Source: DASZUK01 sp963745595 (GTDB lineage Bacteria > Actinomycetota > Acidimicrobiia > Acidimicrobiales > RAAP-2). From it: 64,000 nucleotides of DNA. This document shows positions 49,471 to 62,054 of the stretch, in pieces (the stretch's first letter is position 1; every line of letters starts with the position of its first letter). The notes beneath the pieces were generated by a model, which saw only the letters and a program-made list of their open reading frames with translations, had not been told where the DNA came from and ran no database searches. Where the stretch lies: positions 310,001-374,000 of the forward strand of contig CAVUYB010000005.1 of NCBI GenBank assembly GCA_963745595.1. Reading direction: 5' to 3'. Both the position numbers and the translations under genes were made by a program.

Positions 49471-50626
49471 GTGGACTTCTCGTTCACCGAGGAGCAGCTG
49501 GCCGTCCGTGAGGCGGCCGACGGGATCTTCGACGGTCTCGTCGACCCGGACCGGGTGCGGGTGGTCGAGGAGACGGACGACCGGATCGACCGCGAGCTGT
49601 GGGCCGCGCTGGCCGCGGCCGACCTACTCGGGCTGGCCGTGCCGGTCGAGCACGGCGGCGGTGGGCTCGGGCTCACCGAGCTCGGCCTGCTGCTCGAAGC
49701 CCAGGGACAGCGGGTGGCGCCGGTGCCGCTCTGGGCGACGCTCGTCCTCGGCGCGCTGCCGCTGGCCCGGTTCGGCCCGGCCGAGCTGGCCGCCCGTTGG
49801 CTGCCGGGCGTGGCGGCGGGAAACGTCTTTCTCACGGCCGCGTTGACCGGCTCGGCCGCCAGCGCGTCCGGCCGGCCGGTCGTCGAGGCGGTGCCGGACG
49901 GCGATGGTTGGCGGCTGACCGGCACGGAGCCGACGGTGCCGCACGCCCACGTGGCGGACCGGGTGCTCGTGCCGGCTCGCACGGCCGGCGGCGACGTCGT
50001 GCTCGCGCTCGTCGACCCAGCGGCGGACGGCGTCCGACTGGAGCGGACGGTCACGACGAACCGGGAGGTCCACCCCCACCTCCACCTGTCCGGGGTGACG
50101 GTGCCGGCCGGCGACGTCGTCGCCGGCCCGGGTGACGGTGCCGCCGCGCTGGGCTGGACGCTGGAGGCGGCGTGGACGGGGCTCGCCGCCCTGGCCGTCG
50201 GGGTCAGCGAGTCGGCGGTCCGGCAGACCGCGGCGTACCTGAACGAGCGGCACCAGTTCGAGCGGCCGCTCGAGCGCGTTCCAGGGGACGATGCTGCGGG
50301 CGGCCGACGCGGCGATCGACATCGAGGCGATGCGGGTCACCCTCTGGCAGGCCGCCTGGCGGATCGACACCGGGCGACCGTCGGCCGAGGCGGTCGCCGT
50401 CGCCAAGTGGCAGGCGGCCGAGCGGGGCCAGCGGGTCGTCCACGCCACCCAGCACCTGCACGGGGGGATGGGCGCGGACGTCACGTACCCGATCCACCGG
50501 TACTTCCTCTGGGGCAAGCAGATCGAGCTGCTGCTCGGCGGGCCGAGCGCCCAGCTCGCTCGCCTGGGCCGCGAGATCGCTGCCCGGGTGACGACCGCCG
50601 GCGGCGCGATGGGGGTGGCGAGCTGA
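49471..50626 (+). CDS. Acyl-CoA dehydrogenase, FadE28-type partner (ChsE1-like), frameshifted
   Basis: It starts at GTG 49471, two bases after the chsH2 stop. Up to about 50272 the frame gives DFSFTEEQLAVREAADGIF ... YLNERHQFERPL. From there the family sequence SAFQGTMLRAADAAIDIEAM ... LHGGMGADVTYPIHRYFLWGKQIELLLGG continues in the +1 frame to TGA 50626. The shift is at CTCGAGCGCG (about 50272-50275); dropping one G restores PLSAFQ, as in FadE28. Joined, the protein is about 384 residues. As the obligate partner of the FadE29-type subunit it should be needed, so an assembly error is likely, although a real mutation is not excluded. Confidence 0.8.
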
Positions 50627-51054
50627 TGGAGACCCGCACGTACGACCAGGTCGCGGTGGGCGACACCCTGGACGACCTCGTCCTGCCGATCACCCGGACG
50701 CTCGTCGTCGCCGGGGCGCTGGCCAGCCGGGACTACCAGGACGTCCACCACGACGCCGAGCTCGCCGGCCAGCGCGGGTCGCCGGACATCTTCATGAACA
50801 TCCTGACGACCAACGGTCTCGTCGGCCGGTACGTGACCGACTGGTCCGGGCCCGGCGGGATCCTGCGGTCGGTCTCGATCCGCCTGGGGGCGCCGAACTA
50901 CCCCGACGACACGATGACGTTCACGGGGTCGGTCACGGCGTTGCACGGTCCGGAGGCCGACGGGGCTCGCGGTGTCGTCGAGGTCGCCGTGCGGGGCGCG
51001 AACCGGCTGGGCGACCACGTCACTGGCACCGTCACGGTGGCGCTGCCCCGGTGA
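50626..51054 (+). CDS. chsH1: MaoC-like hotdog hydratase (ChsH1-like)
   Basis: 142 residues from ATG 50626, which shares a base with the preceding TGA. Single hotdog domain with SRDYQDVHHDAELAGQRGSPDIFMNILTTNGL, where the Asp/His pair matches the hydratase active-site loop of MaoC proteins, and GAPNYPDDTMTFTGSV. ChsH1 pairs with ChsH2 to form the 3-oxo-4,17-pregnadiene-20-carboxyl-CoA hydratase. The next start overlaps its stop by GTGA. Confidence 0.88.
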   Translation: METRTYDQVAVGDTLDDLVLPITRTLVVAGALASRDYQDVHHDAELAGQRGSPDIFMNILTTNGLVGRYVTDWSGPGGILRSVSIRLGAPNYPDDTMTFTGSVTALHGPEADGARGVVEVAVRGANRLGDHVTGTVTVALPR

Positions 51055-52232
51055 CCGAGCACACGTTCGCCGGCCAGGTGGCGGTGGCCGGCATCGGGGC
51101 CACCGAGTTCTCCAAGGCGTCCGGCCGGTCCGAGCTGCGGCTGGCCACCGAGGCCGTCGACGCGGCCCTCCGGGACGCCGGCATCGAGCCGTCCGAGGTC
51201 CAGGGGATGGTGACGTACAGCGCGGACACCAACCCGGACATCGACATCGCCCGGGCGCTCGGGATGGGGGAGCTGACGTTCTTCAGCCGGGTCCACTACG
51301 GCGGCGGCGCCACGCTGGGCGTCATGCAACAGGCCGCCCTGGCCGTCTGGAGCGGGGTGGCCGACACCGTCGTCATCTACCGGGCGTTCAACGAGCGGTC
51401 CGGGAACCGGTTCGGCGGCGGCATCCAGAACCGACCGGTCAACCCGAGCGCCGAGAACGCCCAGTTCTCGTGGTACTCACCGACCGGGTTCCTGACCCCG
51501 GCCAGCTGGGCGGCCATGTTCGCCCGCCGGTACATGCACGCCACCGGGGCGACGAGCGAGGCGATGGGGTGGATCGCCCTGGCCGACCGGACGCACGCCG
51601 CGACCAATCCGAAGGCCTGGTTCTACGAGAAGCCGATCACGATGGACGACTACCTCGCCTCCCGGTGGATCGTCGAGCCGCTGCGGCTGCTCGACTGCTG
51701 CCAGGAGACCGACGGCGGCCAGGCCATCGTCGTCACCTCGCTGGAGCGGGCCCGTGACCTCCCCAACCCGCCGGCGGTCATCCGGGCGGCCGCCCAGGGG
51801 TCGTGGCACGGGCAGGACATGATGACGTCGTACTACCGCGACGACATGACCGGACTGCCCGAGATGGGGCTGGTCGCCCGCCAGCTGTACGAGGTCGCGG
51901 GCATCGGGCCGGCCGACATCCAGACGGCCGTCCTCTACGACGCGTTCACGCCGTTCGTCCTCTACACGATCGAGGAGTTCGGCTTCTGTGGCAAAGGCGA
52001 GGCGAAGGACTTCGTCCGCGACGGCAACATCCAGATGGGTGGCGGCCTGCCGATCAACACCCACGGCGGCCAGCTCGGCGAGGCCTACCTGCACGGGGTG
52101 AACGGCATCGCCGAGGCCGTCCGCCAGGTTCGTGGGACCGGGGTCAACCAGGTGCCCGGCGTCGAGCACGTCGTCGTCACGGCCGGCACCGGGGTGCCGA
52201 CGAGCGGCATGATCCTGGGCGTCGACCGCTGA
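51051..52232 (+). CDS. ltp2: Thiolase-fold lipid-transfer protein/aldolase (Ltp2-like)
   Basis: 393 residues from GTG 51051. The fold is thiolase-like but the SCP-x/Ltp subgroup lacks the classical thiolase cysteines: IGATEFSKASGRSELRLATEAV, NPKAWFYEKPITMDDYLASR, DCCQETDGGQAIVVTSLERA and INTHGGQLGEAYLHGVNG. Ltp2 performs retro-aldol removal of the last three-carbon unit as propionyl-CoA from the hydrated C17 side chain, leaving the 17-keto steroid. It works in complex with the ChsH2 DUF35 domain encoded three genes upstream. Confidence 0.88.
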   Translation: MTEHTFAGQVAVAGIGATEFSKASGRSELRLATEAVDAALRDAGIEPSEVQGMVTYSADTNPDIDIARALGMGELTFFSRVHYGGGATLGVMQQAALAVWSGVADTVVIYRAFNERSGNRFGGGIQNRPVNPSAENAQFSWYSPTGFLTPASWAAMFARRYMHATGATSEAMGWIALADRTHAATNPKAWFYEKPITMDDYLASRWIVEPLRLLDCCQETDGGQAIVVTSLERARDLPNPPAVIRAAAQGSWHGQDMMTSYYRDDMTGLPEMGLVARQLYEVAGIGPADIQTAVLYDAFTPFVLYTIEEFGFCGKGEAKDFVRDGNIQMGGGLPINTHGGQLGEAYLHGVNGIAEAVRQVRGTGVNQVPGVEHVVVTAGTGVPTSGMILGVDR

Positions 52233-52302
52233 GCGCCCGCCCCATGACCGGCCACTCGAGCCCAGCCGTCCCGTGACCAGCCGCACTGTGCCCGGCCGCC
52301 GG

Positions 52303-53484
52303 ATGACCGACCACGCCTTCACCGGCCGGGTGGCGATCACCGGCATCGGGGCCACCGAGTTCTCCAAAGCGTCCGGCCGGTCCGAGCTGCGGTTGGCCAC
52401 CGAGGCGGTCGACGCCGCGCTCCGGGACGCCGGCATCGAGCCGGCCGAGGTCGGCGGCATGGTGACGTACAGCTCGGACACGAACCCGGACATCGACATC
52501 GCCCGGGCCCTCGGGATCGGCGAGCTGACGTTCTTCAGCCGCATCCACTACGGCGGCGGCGCAGGGTGCGCGACGGTCCAGCAGGCCGCGCTGGCCATCG
52601 CGGCTGGCGTCGCCGACGTCGTCGTCTGCTACCGGGCGTTCAACGAGCGGTCGGGCAACCGGTTCGGCGCCGGCGTGCAGGACCGGACCCCGATCGCCAA
52701 CGGCGAGAACGCCCACTTCGCCTTCTACTCGCCCTTCGGGCTGCTCGCCCCCGCCCAGTGGGTGGCCATGGAGGCCCAGCGGTACCTGTACGCCACCGGG
52801 GCCACCAGCGAGGATCTCGGTCGGGTGTCGGTGGCCGACCGCAAGCACGCGGCGACGAACCCGAAGGCGTGGTTCTACGAGAAGCCGATCACCCTCGCCG
52901 ACCACCAGGCGAGCCGCTGGATCGTCGAGCCGCTGCACCTGCTCGACTGCTGCCAGGAGACCGACGGCGGCCAGGCTCTCGTGGTCACGTCGCTCGAGCG
53001 GGCCCGGGACCTGCCGAACCCGCCGGCGGTCATCCGGGCGGCCGCCCAGGGGTCCGGCGACGGCCAGGACATGATGACGTCGTACTACCGGGACGACATG
53101 ACCGGGTTGCCCGAGATGGAAGTCGTCGCCCGCCAGCTCTGGGCCACCTCCGGGCTCGGCCCCGACGACATGCAGGCGGCGATCCTCTACGACCACTTCA
53201 CGCCGTACGTCCTGTACCAGCTGGAGGAGCTCGGCTTCTGCGGCAAGGGCGAGGCCAAGGACTTCGTCCGCGACGGCAACATCGAGCTCGGCGGTCGGCT
53301 GCCGATCAACACCCACGGCGGCCAGCTCGGCGAGGGCTACCTGCACGGGATGAACGGCATCGCCGAAGGCGTCCGGCTCGTCCGCGGCACGTCGGTCAAC
53401 CAGGTCCCGGACGTCGAGCACGTCGTCGTGACCGCCGGCACCGGTGTCCCGACGAGCGGCCTCGTCCTCGGCACCGACCGCTAG
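52303..53484 (+). CDS. Second Ltp2-like aldolase (tandem paralogue)
   Basis: 393 residues from ATG 52303, chosen because it aligns exactly with the start of the upstream paralogue (GTG 52273 is in frame). By eye about three quarters of residues are identical to the first copy, including the IGATEFSKASGRSEL start, DCCQETDGGQA and INTHGGQLGE. Differences cluster at residues about 90-165 (e.g. GGAGCATVQQ, FGAGVQDRTPIANGENAHF), which could alter substrate or partner choice. It arose by tandem duplication. No second DUF35 gene accompanies it, so it may share ChsH2 or use another partner. Confidence 0.87.
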   Translation: MTDHAFTGRVAITGIGATEFSKASGRSELRLATEAVDAALRDAGIEPAEVGGMVTYSSDTNPDIDIARALGIGELTFFSRIHYGGGAGCATVQQAALAIAAGVADVVVCYRAFNERSGNRFGAGVQDRTPIANGENAHFAFYSPFGLLAPAQWVAMEAQRYLYATGATSEDLGRVSVADRKHAATNPKAWFYEKPITLADHQASRWIVEPLHLLDCCQETDGGQALVVTSLERARDLPNPPAVIRAAAQGSGDGQDMMTSYYRDDMTGLPEMEVVARQLWATSGLGPDDMQAAILYDHFTPYVLYQLEELGFCGKGEAKDFVRDGNIELGGRLPINTHGGQLGEGYLHGMNGIAEGVRLVRGTSVNQVPDVEHVVVTAGTGVPTSGLVLGTDR

Positions 53485-53592
53485 CCGTCGCGTCCCAGCC
53501 ACCGTCGGGCCCAGCGACCGTCGGCCCGGGGATGCGTTTCCCGGGCCACCGCCGTCTGCTTTGATCGACAGGATGGACGCGGCGGCATACGG

Positions 53593-54471
53593 GTGGCGCG
53601 CGCCATCGTCGCCTGGGCGGCCGCGATCGGCATGGCCGTCCTCCTCCCGCTCGCCGTCACCGCCCACTGGGCCCACCGTTCGCTGACCGACACCAACCGG
53701 TTCGTCGCCACGATGGCGCCATTGGCCCACGACCGGCCGTTCACCGACGAGCTGGCCGATAAGCTGACCGACCGCGTCTACCGGGACCTGCCGCCGTCGG
53801 TGCAGTCGGCGGCGCTGACTACATCGGCCCGGGAGGCCCTCCGCCAGGCCCTGGCCGAACGGATGGCCGAGCCGTCGTTCCAGACGACCTGGAACCGAGC
53901 GACCCGGAGCGCCCAGCAGGGGGCCGTGCAGGTCTTCACCGGTCCGGGGGCCGACGATCAGGGGGACGTCGTCGTCGACCTGACGCCGGTCGTGGTCACA
54001 GTGGTCGACGGCGTCCACGACCCGCTCCTGGCACCGCTCGTTCCGGCCGTGGCGACAACGATCCGGCGACAGCGGATCACCGTGACGCTGCTGACGGCCG
54101 CCCAGGTACACGAAGGGCGGACGGTTTTCGCCGAGGTCGTCGGGGCCGAGTGGCCGCTATGGGTCGGCGCGGCCGCGGCCGCCGCGGTCGCGCTGGCCGT
54201 CGCGCCCCGGCGCTGGCGGGTCCTGTTCGGCGGGGCGGTCGCCACGGTCGCGACGACCGCGCTGGCCTTCGGCGCGCTGGCCACCGCTCGGGCCGTCGCG
54301 GTCGACCGGGCCACCCGCCTCGGTCTCGACCAGACGCTGTCCGGCAACGTCTTCGACGTCCTGGACCGTTACCTCCGGGTCGACCTCACGATCACGCTCG
54401 TCGTCGCGGCGGCCGTCGCGGTCGCCGTCGGCGCGGGGGCCTTCGTCCGGTCCCGTCAGACCGGCGGCTAG
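53593..54471 (+). CDS. Hypothetical integral membrane protein
   Basis: 292 residues from GTG 53593. An N-terminal hydrophobic helix (AIVAWAAAIGMAVLLPLAVTA) is followed by an exported helical domain of about 150 residues (DTNRFVATMAPLAHDRPFTDEL ... VVVTVVDGVHDPLL). Three further membrane helices lie at about 190-210, 215-235 and 265-285. Similar proteins with an N-terminal 'ANRFVATVAPL' type segment are frequent in actinobacteria, function unknown. The 3' end overlaps convergent vapC by four bases. Confidence 0.65.
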   Translation: MARAIVAWAAAIGMAVLLPLAVTAHWAHRSLTDTNRFVATMAPLAHDRPFTDELADKLTDRVYRDLPPSVQSAALTTSAREALRQALAERMAEPSFQTTWNRATRSAQQGAVQVFTGPGADDQGDVVVDLTPVVVTVVDGVHDPLLAPLVPAVATTIRRQRITVTLLTAAQVHEGRTVFAEVVGAEWPLWVGAAAAAAVALAVAPRRWRVLFGGAVATVATTALAFGALATARAVAVDRATRLGLDQTLSGNVFDVLDRYLRVDLTITLVVAAAVAVAVGAGAFVRSRQTGG

Positions 54472-54872
54472 GTCCTCCGAGGTCGGACCTCGACGAACCC
54501 GGCGGCCGAGAAGTCCCCGTCGAAGGCCAGCGCTTCGGTCAGCCCCCGCCGGCGCATGACGGCGAAGCTGGTGGCGTCGACGAACGAGTACTCCCGTTCG
54601 TCGTGGCGCCGCAGCCAGTGCCACGCTTCGTCCTCGGTGTCCGGCGGGACGTGGACGACGTCGACCGCGTCGGACCGTTCGATGAGCTCGCAAGCCCGGC
54701 TCGCCGTCGCGTGGCCGTCCCGGCGCCGGAGGAACGTCCAGACCTCGCCGAGGACGTGGTTGCTTACGAGCAGCGGCTCGTCCCGCTGGGCCCAGAGGAG
54801 TCCCGCCGTCTCGTGGCGGTGGTCTCGCCGCAGAGCGAGGGCCACCCAGAAGCTCGTGTCGGCGAACCTCAC
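54468..54872 (-). CDS. vapC: PIN-domain ribonuclease toxin (VapC family)
   Basis: 134 residues from GTG 54872, overlapping the antitoxin stop by four bases. The PIN acidic residues are in place: D5 (RFADTSFWVAL), the Glu of NHVLGEVWTFLRR, the Asp of SFVDATSFAVMRR and the Asp of LAFDGDFSAAGF. Such toxins cleave tRNA or rRNA when released from VapB. The length is normal. It lies in a gap between sterol genes, downstream of fadD on the same strand. Confidence 0.9.
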   Translation of the reverse strand: MRFADTSFWVALALRRDHRHETAGLLWAQRDEPLLVSNHVLGEVWTFLRRRDGHATASRACELIERSDAVDVVHVPPDTEDEAWHWLRRHDEREYSFVDATSFAVMRRRGLTEALAFDGDFSAAGFVEVRPRRT

Positions 54873-55096
54873 CCGCCGTAGACGACAGCGTCGATGTCGT
54901 TCGCCGGTTCGGCATCGGACAGGCCGACCAGGTCGTCCACGGGGTCCGAGTGCTCCGCCGGGCCGAGCTCGGTGAGCAGGCTCTGGCGGATCAGGGCAGC
55001 CTTGGAAACCTGACGTCGGCGGGCCTCCCGCTCCGCTCGGCGGTCGAGCTCGTCGTCGATGTAGATGTTGATCCGGCGCACGACTCCAATATACAC
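54869..55096 (-). CDS. vapB: Ribbon-helix-helix antitoxin (VapB family)
   Basis: 75 residues from GTG 55096; GTG 55081 would still keep the RHH core. The start RRINIYIDDELDRRAEREARRRQVSKAALIRQSLL is the beta-helix-helix DNA-binding part, and the acidic tail LVGLSDAEPANDIDAVVYGG would wrap the PIN toxin. A 7-bp inverted repeat overlaps its start region and promoter, pointing to autorepression. Confidence 0.88.
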   Translation of the reverse strand: MYIGVVRRINIYIDDELDRRAEREARRRQVSKAALIRQSLLTELGPAEHSDPVDDLVGLSDAEPANDIDAVVYGG

Positions 55097-55120
55097 ACTG
55101 TCGAAGAAAGTGATGTATAT
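55089..55120. promoter_or_regulatory. vapBC operator/promoter
   Basis: ATATACA (55089-55095) and TGTATAT (55114-55120) form a perfect 7-bp inverted repeat, 18 bases apart. The outer arm also gives a -10-like TATACA on the minus strand, so VapB binding would cover the promoter. The transcript would start only a few bases before GTG 55096. Confidence 0.55.
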
Positions 55121-55132
55121 GGGGCGCTGCCG

Positions 55133-56834
55133 TCAGACCGACCGGTCGGCGACCGCCGCGTCGAGGTCCGCTGCGACCGCGTCGTCGAGCGCGACGTAGC
55201 CACCGCCGCGCTCGGGGCGCCACCAGACCGGGTCGGCCGTGCGCCAGCGCTCGGCCCGGATCGTCCGCTTGAGCACCTTGTTCGTCGCCGTCGTCGGGAG
55301 ATGCTCGGCCACCCGGACGAACCGCGGCGCCCACTTCGTCCCGAGGTCGTCCTGGGCGGCCAGGAAGTCGGCGAACCCGGCCGGGTCGAACGTCGTGCCC
55401 GGGCGGAGCTCGACCGCCGCCATGACTTGGTCGCCGACCACCGGGTCCGGCACCGCGTAGACCGCGGCGAGGACGACGTCGGGGTGGCGTTCCACGATCC
55501 GCTCGACCGGCGCCGACGCGAAGTTCTCGCCGTCCACCCGGAGCCAGTCGTGGTCGCGGCCGGCGAAGTAGAAGAACCCGGCCTCGTCCCGGTAGGCGAG
55601 GTCGCCCGTCCAGTACCAGCCCTCCCGCAGCCGGGCCGCTTCCGCCTCGTCGTTGTGCCAGTAGCCCTCGAACCCGGCCCCCCCGGCCTTGCTGACGAGC
55701 TCGCCGATCGCCACCTCGGCGTTGACGAGCCGCCCGTGTTCGTCGAAGCGGGCCGGCGGGCACTCCTCGCCGGTCTCGGCCGAGAGGACGACCGTGCCCT
55801 GCGGTGCCCGGCCGAGCGCGCCCGGCGGCGTGTCCGGCGTCCGTTGCACCGTCGCCCCGCCCTCCGTCGATCCGTAGGCATCGGTCACCGCGCAGCCGAA
55901 CCGCGCGGCGAACCGGGCGACGTCCGCGCTCGCCCCCTCGTTGCCGAACGCCCGGACGAGCGGGTTGTCGGCGTCGTCCGGCCGTTCCGGCGTGGCCAGC
56001 ACGTAGGCCAGCGGCTTGCCGACGTAGTTGAAGTACGTCACGCCGAACCGGCGGACGTCCGGCAGGAAGCCGGACGCCGAGAACCGCCCGTCGGCTCGGC
56101 AGCGCGGCCGTCGCCCCGGCGGCCAGCGCCGGCCCCCACCCGGCCATCAGCGCGTTCGAGTGGAACAGCGGCATCGACAGGTAGCAGACGTCGTCCGCGG
56201 TGAGCTCGAACATCTGGGCGACGATCGTCCCGATGCGGGCCAGCCGTCCCTGCGTGCACCGGCACGCCTTCGGCGCCCCCGACGTGCCCGACGTGAACAG
56301 CAGGTAGCCGAGGCTCTCCGGGGTGACCCCGCCGGCCGCCGGGTCCGGCGGGTCGACGCCACCGAACTCCGCCAGCGCGGCTTCACCGGTCGGGTCGTCG
56401 ACGACGACCACCCGGTCGCTTCCGGCCGATGCGGTGCCGAGGGCGCCGCCGAGTGTCCGGCCGTCGACCAGCGGGAGCTGCGCGGTCGACGTCACGAGCA
56501 GCTGGCACTCCGTGTGGGACAGGTCGCGGGCCAGCTCGTCGCCGCGGTGCGTCGGGTTCCCACCGACGACGACCGCGCCGGCCAGCGCGGCGGCCTGCAG
56601 CCAGAAGACGTGTTCCGCGACGTTGTCGAGCAGCACCGCCACGTGGAACGGCCCCGGCCGGCGCCGATCGGCCAGCCAGGCGGCGCGGACCGCGGCCTCG
56701 GCGACGACCTCGGCGTGCGAGTACGTGCGGTCGGCGGTCGCCAGCCCCGGCCGGCCATCGCCGGCCCGGCGCAGGACCAGCTCGGCGACGGTCTCTGGCG
56801 CGGGCGTCTCCGGAGCGGTCTCGGCTGGGGCCAC
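55133..56834 (-). CDS. Sterol-type acyl-CoA synthetase (FadD17/FadD19-like), frameshifted
   Basis: It begins at GTG 56834 with GAGG upstream. Up to about 56095 one frame gives the ANL motif LLFTSGTSGAPKACRC at residues about 180-195 and SMPLFHSNALMAGWG. After about 56090 the family continues in another frame: RFSASGFLPDVRRFG, TYFNYVGKPLAYVLATPE, DAYGSTEGG, the YWTGDLAYRDEAGFFYFAGR motif and TTATNKVLKRTIR with the catalytic Lys. The break lies in CGACGGGCGGTTC, where about four bases (GCGG) look duplicated. Joined length is about 566 residues. The enzyme would charge sterol side-chain acids with CoA. Divergent from an LLM gene across a perfect KstR box. Confidence 0.82.
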
Positions 56835-56912
56835 GGGTTACCTCGGATCGTCGTCGGCCGGCGGCACCGTACAGGGGTGCACCGGCGTGAACAGGGCGGG
56901 AGTGGTCATTTC

Positions 56913-56926
56913 TGGAACACGTTGCA
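56913..56926. promoter_or_regulatory. KstR-type operator (full match)
   Basis: TGGAACACGTTGCA fits TnnAACnnGTTnnA at every fixed position. It is central in the divergent gap, 78 bases from the fadD start and 84 bases from ATG 57011, so it may control both. Confidence 0.75.
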
Positions 56927-57010
56927 ATTTAGCCGACGCCGTGTTACCGTCGCCGCCAGAGCCTCCGGGGGTGTCCCGGAGCGCGCGGAGCGAGAGGAAC
57001 CCTCAGCGCC

Positions 57011-58150
57011 ATGGAGTTCGGGATCTTCAACGCCATCAGCATCCTGCCCCGCTACCGCGAGGCCCACGGTGCCGCGGCCGAGCACGACCGGATGATGGAC
57101 GAGGTGGCCTTCATCCAGGCCGCCGACGCCGCCGGCATCAAGTACACCTGGGCCTCCGAGCACCACTTCCTGACCGACTACTCGCACCTCTCCGACAGCG
57201 AGTCGTTCCTCGCGTTCTGCGCGGCCAAGACCAACAACATCCACATCGGCTCCGGCATCTTCAACATCACCCCGCCGGCCAACCACCCGGTCCGGATCGC
57301 CGAGCGCGTCGCCATGCTCGACCACCTCTCCGAGGGCCGGTTCGAGTTCGGCACCGGCCGCGGCTCCTCGACCACCGAGCAGCGCGGCTTCGGCATCACC
57401 GACCCCGAGATCACCCGGGAGATGGTCGCCGAGACGCTGCCGCAGATCGTCCGCATGTGGAAGGACGACGACTACCCGGCCTACGACGGCCAGTTCTTCT
57501 CGATGCCCCAGCGCAACGTCCTGCCGAAGCCGTACACCCAGCCGCACCCGCCGATCTGGATGGCCGCCGGCAGCCCGAGCACGTTCGAGCTGGCCGCCAA
57601 GCTCGGCGTCGGCGTCCTCTGCTTCGCCTTCACCCCGCCACAGGTCCTGACCCCGCTCATCGCCAAGTACAAGGAGATGATCCAGGACTGCACCGACCCG
57701 GTTGGCGCGTACATCAACAACAACGTGATGATCACCACCCAGATGATCTGCATGGAGGACGGCCAGAAGGCCCGCCAGGCGATGTTGACCGCCGACTCGA
57801 ACTACCACCTCAGCCTCGTCTTCCGGTACCTCGACACGTTCCCGAAGCCCAAGGGCATCCCCGACTGGCCCGAGGTCATCCCCGCGGCCACGCCCGAGCA
57901 GGTCGAGATGATGATCGACAGCGGCGCCGTCGCCGTCGGCGACCCCGACGAGTGCGTCCGCGCCGTCCAGACCTTCGTCGACACCGGCGCCGACCAGCTC
58001 GCCTTCGGCATGCTCTCGTCGTCGATCGAGCGGGACGTCTGCCTCGAGGCCGTCGAGACGTTCGGCAAGCACGTCCTGCCGCAGTTCGACAAGGACCCCG
58101 TCCACTCGACGACCCGCCAGCGCGAGGAGCAGCTCGGCAAGAAGCGCTGA
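57011..58150 (+). CDS. LLM-class flavin/F420 oxidoreductase
   Basis: 379 residues from ATG 57011, with GAGAGGAA upstream. It has the luciferase-like TIM barrel: FGIFNAISILPRYR, TWASEHHFLTDYSHLSD, the substrate-loop GSGIFNITPPANHPVRIAERVAMLD, GRFEFGTGRGSSTTE and PIWMAAGSPSTFELAAKLGVG. This subgroup includes monooxygenases similar to bacterial luciferase alpha chains. Codon use is even more C-biased than its neighbours, which suggests high expression. Control by the adjacent KstR-like box implies a sterol-related role; substrate unknown. Confidence 0.85.
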   Translation: MEFGIFNAISILPRYREAHGAAAEHDRMMDEVAFIQAADAAGIKYTWASEHHFLTDYSHLSDSESFLAFCAAKTNNIHIGSGIFNITPPANHPVRIAERVAMLDHLSEGRFEFGTGRGSSTTEQRGFGITDPEITREMVAETLPQIVRMWKDDDYPAYDGQFFSMPQRNVLPKPYTQPHPPIWMAAGSPSTFELAAKLGVGVLCFAFTPPQVLTPLIAKYKEMIQDCTDPVGAYINNNVMITTQMICMEDGQKARQAMLTADSNYHLSLVFRYLDTFPKPKGIPDWPEVIPAATPEQVEMMIDSGAVAVGDPDECVRAVQTFVDTGADQLAFGMLSSSIERDVCLEAVETFGKHVLPQFDKDPVHSTTRQREEQLGKKR

Positions 58151-58360
58151 GCCCCGGCTCGCCGAGCCTGGTATTACCCGACTGGTCACGGTCCCGCCGC
58201 ACGAATACCCGATCGACCTCTGGTCGTGCTGCCTTTAACAGTTGATCCGGTTGTTATCCCTGCCCGCCGTCATCCGTGGTGTCTCGTCGACCGCGGGCGG
58301 GAATCGCTGGAAATTGCACGACGAGGGAGCTATCTTTCTGTCGTGCCTCCGGCGAGTTCG

Positions 58361-58378
58361 GATAACTAGGAATTATCG
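58361..58378. repeat. Left 18-bp inverted repeat of the putative invertible cassette
   Basis: GATAACTAGGAATTATCG is the exact reverse complement of 63201-63218, 4.86 kb away. The element is itself partly palindromic (GATAA-7-TTATC), like the core site of a tyrosine recombinase. It lies 26 bases upstream of the STAND gene start. Flanking bases show no target-site duplication. Confidence 0.8.
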
Positions 58379-58403
58379 GCAGTTCAGTGGTCGGCTGATT
58401 GGT

Positions 58404-62054
<3,651 letters not shown>

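Noticed and set aside
58242..58403. 54-codon upstream extension of the STAND gene
   Set aside because: It begins at TTG without ribosome site, contains the inverted repeat, and the sequence looks non-coding; GTG 58404 starts the domain-like part.
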